64,000 nucleotides of DNA from Salinibacillus aidingensis (GTDB lineage Bacteria > Bacillota > Bacilli > Bacillales > Alkalibacillaceae). The notes below the pieces were generated by a model, which was given only the letters and a program-made list of their open reading frames with translations, had not been told where the DNA came from and searched no databases. A program made the position numbers and the translations under genes. The stretch is from positions 434,001 through 498,000 of the forward strand of contig NZ_BAAADO010000002.1 in NCBI RefSeq assembly GCF_039522525.1, in the 5' to 3' direction. Below, piece after piece: positions 59,256-64,000 of the stretch (within the stretch, counting starts at the first letter, position 1; each line of letters starts with the position of its first letter).

Positions 59256-59609
59256 ATGATGGTTAAAAAGCTGATTTACATGACGTTAATTCTATGTATT
59301 ATAACAGGCTGCTCGGCTACACAGGAAACAACTAAGAAATTTAATGAATATTTGAACCAGCTGGAAATGTCTATCCAAACAAACGATTGGAAACAGGCAA
59401 ATAAGCAGGTGAAAAAGGTAAAAAAACAACATGATAAAGAATTATGGAAGATGCAATTGCTTGGAGAAGACCGAATTTATGATAACATTCAACTTTCAAT
59501 TAGTCATCTTAAAGCTGCGGTAAAAGCCGAGAATAAAAAAGAAATTATAAAGCAAACGGAAACAATCAGATTCTATGTTACAGAAATTTTTGGAAAACAA
59601 AAGGATTGA
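59256..59609 (+). CDS. DUF4363-like small lipoprotein
   Basis: The 117-residue protein has a signal peptide with lipobox CIITGC and a helical mature part with LEMSIQTNDWKQANKQVKKVKKQ. It is divergent from the YetF-type gene; DUF4363 proteins are commonly next to DUF421 genes. AAAGGA precedes the ATG by five bases. Confidence 0.75.
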   Translation: MMVKKLIYMTLILCIITGCSATQETTKKFNEYLNQLEMSIQTNDWKQANKQVKKVKKQHDKELWKMQLLGEDRIYDNIQLSISHLKAAVKAENKKEIIKQTETIRFYVTEIFGKQKD

Positions 59610-59640
59610 CGTTTATTTTATAATTTCCTAAACAGTTAAA

Positions 59641-59677
59641 AAACCCTTGCCAGCAAATACTGACAAGGGTTTTTTTA
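59641..59677. terminator. Terminator between DUF4363 and DUF1657 genes
   Basis: AACCCTTGCCAG / CTGACAAGGGTT is followed by T7 on the plus strand; it can serve both convergent genes. Confidence 0.85.
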
Positions 59678-59678
59678 C

Positions 59679-59885
59679 TTAAAATCCTTTATATTCAGGC
59701 TCTTCCTGTTCAATTTGCTGCACGCGGGGCTCAAGGGTCTGAATTAAGGATTGCGTTTGCTGAGCCGCGTTATTATATACCTGCTTTGCTTGTTGGTCCT
59801 GTGTTTGAAGTGCGAATTGTTCCAGGCTTGCCTGTGCACTTTTCAGGCCTGCTACCGTCTGTTTTACCTGGGCTGATACAGTCAT
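59679..59885 (-). CDS. DUF1657 family protein
   Basis: The 68-residue protein is a helical DUF1657 member: MTVSAQVKQTVAGLKSAQAS, LEQFALQTQDQQAKQVYNNA and a closing EQEEPEYKGF. The family is linked to spores and to mobile spoVA operons. ATG 59885 has GGGAGGG seven bases upstream. Confidence 0.9.
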   Translation of the reverse strand: MTVSAQVKQTVAGLKSAQASLEQFALQTQDQQAKQVYNNAAQQTQSLIQTLEPRVQQIEQEEPEYKGF

Positions 59886-59982
59886 TCGCATTCCCTCCCT
59901 TCAAATAGGCGGTACATCTTTATTATCTGCTCCATTACGCTCCTTATAAATGGGGATTTTTGTTACTTTAAGAAAATTCAGC

Positions 59983-60879
59983 TCAGCTTTCCTTAAGCAA
60001 GGTTTTATGCATCCAGATGGCTGCCTGTGACCCCTCTCCCATCGCAATCGTGACCTGTTCCGAATGGGCGACCACATCTCCCGCGGCCCAGACATTGGGT
60101 ACACTTGTCATTTTCGTGCGGGGATTGACAACAATATGGCGATTCTCCAGCCGCTCTGCTCCCAGCTGTTTTCCAATATCGGATCTCACTTCATTCCCTC
60201 CAAATGCGATAAATCCTTTTTCGGCTTTAATCTCCTGACCATTGTCCAATTTAACCCCACCAAATTGATTTCCGTCTGCCAGCACGTCTGTTATGGACAT
60301 CTCATAATAGGAAATACGTTGTTTCTCAAGCTGCTTCCTTTTTACATCATCCACATCTGTGCGTTCGTGATTGACATAGATCAAATCATCGGTCCAGTAA
60401 GATAGGGTTAAAGCCATATTTGCGCCAGGATTTCCAGAGCCTAAAACCATGGTCCTTTTATTCCGAATCTCATGACCATCACAGTCCGGACAGACATAAA
60501 TACTTTTTCCGAGACATGGATAAATGGCTTCAAAAGGAGGGAAACGATCCATTACACCTGTCGCTATTAATAACAGCTTCCCCTTATATTCTTCACCCTC
60601 TTTTGATTGCAAAAGGAAATAATTCTTTTCATTATGAGCGACTTCAATCTGATCACCAGCAAAATGTACTCCCAGATCACGTGCTTGTTGCTGTCCAATC
60701 TCCCGCAGATATGGACCACTGACTCCATCCGGATAGCCCAGTATATTGTGATAGCTTCTGCATAACGTCGATCTTCCGTGGTTCGAATCGATGACTAAGA
60801 CATTGTGTTCATATCGGCCTAACTGTATAGCAGCCTGAAGACCTGCTATACCTCCACCAAGGATAATGGCATCATACAT
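59983..60879 (-). CDS. Thioredoxin-reductase-like FAD oxidoreductase
   Basis: The 298-residue protein has the TrxR-like double Rossmann fold: IILGGGIAGLQAAIQLGR for FAD, the redox motif CPDCDG, VLGSGNPGANMAL for NAD(P)H and VWAAGDV near the end. The C-P-D-C pair suggests a disulfide reductase, but it is not a standard TrxB (C-A-T-C). It is probably monocistronic. Confidence 0.85.
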   Translation of the reverse strand: MYDAIILGGGIAGLQAAIQLGRYEHNVLVIDSNHGRSTLCRSYHNILGYPDGVSGPYLREIGQQQARDLGVHFAGDQIEVAHNEKNYFLLQSKEGEEYKGKLLLIATGVMDRFPPFEAIYPCLGKSIYVCPDCDGHEIRNKRTMVLGSGNPGANMALTLSYWTDDLIYVNHERTDVDDVKRKQLEKQRISYYEMSITDVLADGNQFGGVKLDNGQEIKAEKGFIAFGGNEVRSDIGKQLGAERLENRHIVVNPRTKMTSVPNVWAAGDVVAHSEQVTIAMGEGSQAAIWMHKTLLKES

Positions 60880-60918
60880 ATACGGATCACTTCCTATGGC
60901 TCAAACATATTTAGTAGA

Positions 60919-60954
60919 AAAAGAAAGGTTCTAACGATTCGCTCGTTAGAACCT
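60919..60954 (-). terminator. Terminator of the cold-shock gene
   Basis: AGGTTCTAACGA / TCGTTAGAACCT with a 5-nt loop is followed on the minus strand by a T-rich run. Confidence 0.85.
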
Positions 60955-60963
60955 CTGTTTACG

Positions 60964-61164
60964 TTACTCCTTTGTAACGTTTGCGGCTTGTGGACCCTTT
61001 TGGCCCTGCTCTACATCAAAAGAAACGGTTTGACCCTCTTCCAAGGTCTTAAAACCCTCTTCCTGTATTGCAGAATAATGAACGAATACATCGTCCTGAC
61101 CTTCCACTTCAATAAATCCATAGCCTTTTTCTGAATTAAACCATTTTACTGTTCCTGTTGCCAT
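60964..61164 (-). CDS. Cold-shock protein (CspA family)
   Basis: The 66-residue single-domain protein has RNP1 KGYGFIEV, RNP2 DVFVHYSAI and the start MATGTVKWFNSEKGYGF. It is an RNA chaperone. CAGGAGGATCGAA precedes ATG 61164; the longer frame to 61242 is rejected. Confidence 0.95.
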   Translation of the reverse strand: MATGTVKWFNSEKGYGFIEVEGQDDVFVHYSAIQEEGFKTLEEGQTVSFDVEQGQKGPQAANVTKE

Positions 61165-61410
61165 TTCGATCCTCCTGAATAAAGCTTTACTTATGTGATA
61201 CTCATCAATATCACTACATTTATAATATGTGTAAAAATCCAAAATCCATACAAATTCCCTGAAAAAAACACAAAAGTAGTCACGACTTTATGACAGTGGA
61301 TGACATCATTTTCAGAGCTTGTCCAGTATAATGGACATAACACGGCTTGAAACATCAGGAGTCTTTAAAGATCAGCAAACCGGAAAAAAAGACAAAGTGG
61401 TGAGCAAAAT

Positions 61411-62307
61411 ATGGTGAACAATGTAAAGATTTACAAGCTAAAGCATAATGAGTTTGAAACGGATTATTATCAATATGCCCCTCATATGAATCAGGACGAT
61501 TTCTGCTTTTATCAATTTGTCGGCGGTAATCCCAACCAGACGGAGCAGTTAATTGATCAGCTGCACACAATCAAGAATGAAAAAGCAATGTTAGTCGGAA
61601 TTTTCCGCTTTCCCTTTCAATTTGAAGGGAAAAAGCGCTTTGAAACAGCCATAGATCAGTACTATCATATGAAGGAAATTTGCGATTCCGTTGCCTTTTT
61701 CCACGGAGAGGGTATGCTTGATATGATTCATTCTGACACGACTGTGGTTGAGGCAAACAACTACTTCAGTTCGCTGGAGGATGAACTTGTGGATGCTCTA
61801 GAGAACATGGTAAGTGTACCTGGCGAAATGAACATCGATGTCCAGGATATTAAGCATTTTATTAAACAAAATGATGGACCCTTATTTTTGCACACCATAG
61901 AATCTGATTCCTTTGATCAGCCCTTAAAAAATATGATTTCAGCCCCTTATCTGCCGGATAATTATGCCGACGGAAAGCAGATGATTCTAAATATCGGTTA
62001 TACTCGAGAAGTGGATATGGAAGCCTATCGTCAAATCAATCTTCGCCTTCACGATATGTTTCATAAGGCTGACTTAGTTAAATTAGGCTCCTATTTTATT
62101 GACAGGCCCGGGAAGAAATTTAAAATTACGCTGCTTGTCAATGGCATTGAGGATCCCTTTCCTCAACCGGAGCATTTTTCCAAAACCTCTTCAAAGGCTT
62201 TAAAGTTTAAGAAAAAATGGGAGAATTTATTTAAAAGAAGCCGGGAAGGAAGAGCATCCCAGTCAAAATCAGCCCACACCTCTTTCTCCCAGGAGCGCCA
62301 TCCTTAG
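61411..62307 (+). CDS. Truncated, diverged FtsZ homologue lacking the GTP-binding half
   Basis: The 298-residue protein aligns with FtsZ from strand S4 to the end of the C-terminal domain. VGIFRFPFQFEGKKR matches VGVVTRPFTFEGRKR; NMVSVPGEMNIDVQDIKHFI matches the T7 loop region of FtsZ, retaining N141, D143 and D146; and NMISAPYLPDN...GKQMILNI matches AISSPLLE...GVLMNI. The first 95 or so residues of FtsZ are absent, and the T4 GGGTGTG loop is reduced to VGGNPNQ (37-43). It therefore should not bind GTP but keeps the face that contacts the nucleotide of a neighbour. A basic tail of about 48 residues follows (KFKKKWENLFKRSREG). The ribosome binding site GGTGAG is modest. No FtsZ-like coding lies upstream. 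Confidence 0.75.
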   Translation: MVNNVKIYKLKHNEFETDYYQYAPHMNQDDFCFYQFVGGNPNQTEQLIDQLHTIKNEKAMLVGIFRFPFQFEGKKRFETAIDQYYHMKEICDSVAFFHGEGMLDMIHSDTTVVEANNYFSSLEDELVDALENMVSVPGEMNIDVQDIKHFIKQNDGPLFLHTIESDSFDQPLKNMISAPYLPDNYADGKQMILNIGYTREVDMEAYRQINLRLHDMFHKADLVKLGSYFIDRPGKKFKITLLVNGIEDPFPQPEHFSKTSSKALKFKKKWENLFKRSREGRASQSKSAHTSFSQERHP

Positions 62308-62340
62308 TCATGTGGAGAAATATAATTTTTGGTTTACAAA

Positions 62341-62372
62341 TTTTTTAACGAGTTCCTGCACAGGAGCTCGTT
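62341..62372. terminator. Terminator between the FtsZ-like gene and the subtilase gene
   Basis: AACGAGTTCCTG / CAGGAGCTCGTT is flanked by T6 on the left and TTTCTT on the right; it can serve both convergent genes. Confidence 0.75.
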
Positions 62373-62374
62373 TC

Positions 62375-64000
62375 TTATTGAAGTGCCTGTATTTTTGCAC
62401 GAATTTCTATAGGAATGACTCCGTATCCACCTAAAAACACAACCTTACTTTCGTTAAGGTTTAAAAGCCATTCCTTTAATGGAACACTTAGGTTGTTTTT
62501 TGGATTTGCTAATAATATAGGATTCTGGGACATTGCAGCCAGAGGTGATCCGGACAAAGCATCAATAAAACTGGTACCACTCGCAAAAAAGACCTTTGAT
62601 AAGTCAAAGTCATGAGTATACCTTTTTACAATTTCCACACTGGTTTGATAACGATCTGGACCCGCAACCCTTTCAATATCCTTTACTCCCATTTGTTTTA
62701 ATTGTTGAGCTACATTTGAAGACACAACACCTTCTCCTCCAATGATGGTTACTTTTGTAATTTCTGCATTCTTTATAAAACGAGAAACTTCATCAGGCAA
62801 TGTATCATATCGGGTTAACAAAATAGGTATTTGCTTCATTCCCGCATACGAAGCAATGGATAAGGGGTCTGGAGACGTTTCTTTACCCGTAACTAAAAAT
62901 ACTTCTGACACTTCCTGATTTATATGAGAAGCAACATCTACAGCTGTTCCGTATCTCGAGGTTCCATAAATACGATGGACTTCATACCCCTGCCCTTTCA
63001 AATGGGATTCAATCGATTTTGAAACTGCACCCTCACCTCCTAATAAGTAAATCTTTTGCGGGTTCAGTCTTTTGATCTCTGTCTTTATAATGTTCGGGAT
63101 TTCAGTTGACTTTGTTAATAATAAAGGAGCATTATACTGTTTTGCGATAACACTGCCCGTTAAAGCATCGATTGGTATATCACCTCGTCCTAAACATACT
63201 ACTGTTGATCCTTTTCCCCAGCCATACCTGGATATTTTTACACCCGTTTCATATCTTGTTGCCCCATGAAGACTTAATCCATAAGCTGTTTGAATGAGGC
63301 CGTATCCATAATTTGTATCCCTACCTGGTTCACCAAGGTCTAAAACATTTGTATTTAACATTTTGCGGATATCACTACTCGAAAGGTCTGGATTTGCTTG
63401 TTTTATCAAAGCTAAATTAGCTGCTACATACGGAGTGGCCATAGATGTCCCACTCATTGTCCGATACGTGTTATTGAGATATGTGCTATATATTGATTGT
63501 CCAGGCGCCGCAACTTCTGCAGTGTTGCCAACGGAAGAAAAACCAGCTCGTGTATTCGCATTTGTTGTTGCCATTACCGCAATTACTGATGGGTAACGAG
63601 CTGGATAAGCTATAGTATCACTAGTTGCTGCTCCTTCATTTCCTGCAGCTGCACAAATAAGAATTCCTTGGTCATTCGCCTTATCCACAACCATTTTTAG
63701 AGAACGAGACGCATATTCAGCACCAAGACTTAAATTAATAATATCCATTTCATTTGCAATCGCCCAGTCTATAGCAGATATCACATCAGATTCATACCCA
63801 TCCCCATTGGAATCTAAAACCTTTAAACTATAAATAGTAGCATTATGGGCTAATCCTACAGAACCTATTTGATTATTTTCAGCTCCAATAATTCCCGCAA
63901 CGTGAGTTCCGTGACCGTTCTCATCAAAATACTGTTCCGGACTTCCTATAAAGGAGTGACCACCAGCAATATTGAGATCTTCGTGTGGATAAATGCCTGA
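62375..64000 (-). CDS. Subtilisin-like serine protease with cell-wall-binding repeats (partial)
   Basis: The visible 541 residues read from the window edge. The S8 domain has the catalytic His in NGHGTHVAGIIG, the oxyanion Asn in AAAGNEGAA and the catalytic Ser in MSGTSMATPYVAANLA; the Asp and the signal peptide lie outside the window. After about residue 245, three CW_binding_2-type repeats follow, each with a 'GATRYETGVKIS', 'GTSRYGTAVDVA' or 'GPDRYQTSVEIV' start and an 'IYLLGGEGAVS' type strand. It is likely exported and held in the wall. The frame is open through 64000. Confidence 0.9.
   Translation of the reverse strand, partial: SGIYPHEDLNIAGGHSFIGSPEQYFDENGHGTHVAGIIGAENNQIGSVGLAHNATIYSLKVLDSNGDGYESDVISAIDWAIANEMDIINLSLGAEYASRSLKMVVDKANDQGILICAAAGNEGAATSDTIAYPARYPSVIAVMATTNANTRAGFSSVGNTAEVAAPGQSIYSTYLNNTYRTMSGTSMATPYVAANLALIKQANPDLSSSDIRKMLNTNVLDLGEPGRDTNYGYGLIQTAYGLSLHGATRYETGVKISRYGWGKGSTVVCLGRGDIPIDALTGSVIAKQYNAPLLLTKSTEIPNIIKTEIKRLNPQKIYLLGGEGAVSKSIESHLKGQGYEVHRIYGTSRYGTAVDVASHINQEVSEVFLVTGKETSPDPLSIASYAGMKQIPILLTRYDTLPDEVSRFIKNAEITKVTIIGGEGVVSSNVAQQLKQMGVKDIERVAGPDRYQTSVEIVKRYTHDFDLSKVFFASGTSFIDALSGSPLAAMSQNPILLANPKNNLSVPLKEWLLNLNESKVVFLGGYGVIPIEIRAKIQALQ

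Overview
The window looks like the chromosome of a moderately halophilic, endospore-forming member of the Bacillaceae (Halobacillus / Virgibacillus / Pontibacillus-like). Three things point there. Spore genes are present (cwlJ, gerQ, spoVIF, DUF1657/YetF-type spore membrane proteins). There is a complete ectoine/hydroxyectoine ABC importer, and the secreted proteins are rich in acidic residues. Gene order over the first 13 kb follows the Bacillus subtilis 325-330 degree region: pbpG-ywhD, then ywgA-ywfO-lipL-pta-hemQ, then gerQ-ywdK-ywdI. No rRNA or tRNA gene was seen.

Layout. 0-13 kb is conserved core: the end of a class A PBP, YwhD, an unusual fused double ABC permease, YwgA, the HD hydrolase YwfO, LipL, a decayed IS4-like element, Pta, coproheme decarboxylase, the CwlJ-GerQ germination pair, YwdK and YwdI. 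13-30 kb is mainly amino-acid catabolism. It holds an amino-acid ABC pair without an ATPase, a plus-strand operon (class III CoA-transferase, acyl-CoA dehydrogenase, semialdehyde dehydrogenase) and a minus-strand operon (NhaC-type carrier, aminotransferase, TPP enzyme, aldehyde dehydrogenase, lysine 6-dehydrogenase). Placed in order these eight genes supply every step from lysine to crotonyl-CoA through 2-aminoadipate, 2-oxoadipate and glutarate; this is the clearest functional system in the window. 30-42 kb holds an M6-like secreted protease, a fructosamine kinase, a YjiH-type membrane protein, an M29 aminopeptidase, OsmC, DUF488, a double P-loop ATPase, TerC under a yybP-ykoY manganese riboswitch, and an AidB-like acyl-CoA dehydrogenase. 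42.6-45.8 kb is ehuBCDA, whose ehuC has no ATG, GTG or TTG start. 45.8-64 kb is mixed: a nirK 3' remnant, an EAL phosphodiesterase, NagZ, a thioesterase, an RsbR-type STAS protein, kbl-tdh, SpoVIF, a CPBP protease, a FAD/Rieske oxidoreductase, YetF/DUF4363/DUF1657, a thioredoxin-reductase-like flavoprotein, a cold-shock protein, a truncated FtsZ homologue and a subtilase with cell-wall-binding repeats that runs off the window.

Repeats are a second theme. A family of about eleven small interspersed elements has conserved ends (ATAAAGTGAAACTTCC and TTAATGCGTGATAAA) and internal hairpins, and resembles non-autonomous IS200/IS605-type elements. One copy supplies the stop codon of kbl and sits between kbl and tdh; another ends in the ribosome binding site of the EAL gene. 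Three long intergenic stretches show a weak 19-22 bp periodicity with no identical units. One of them was split by the IS element.

All assignments come from reading the sequence and from memory of the families; no database search was run.
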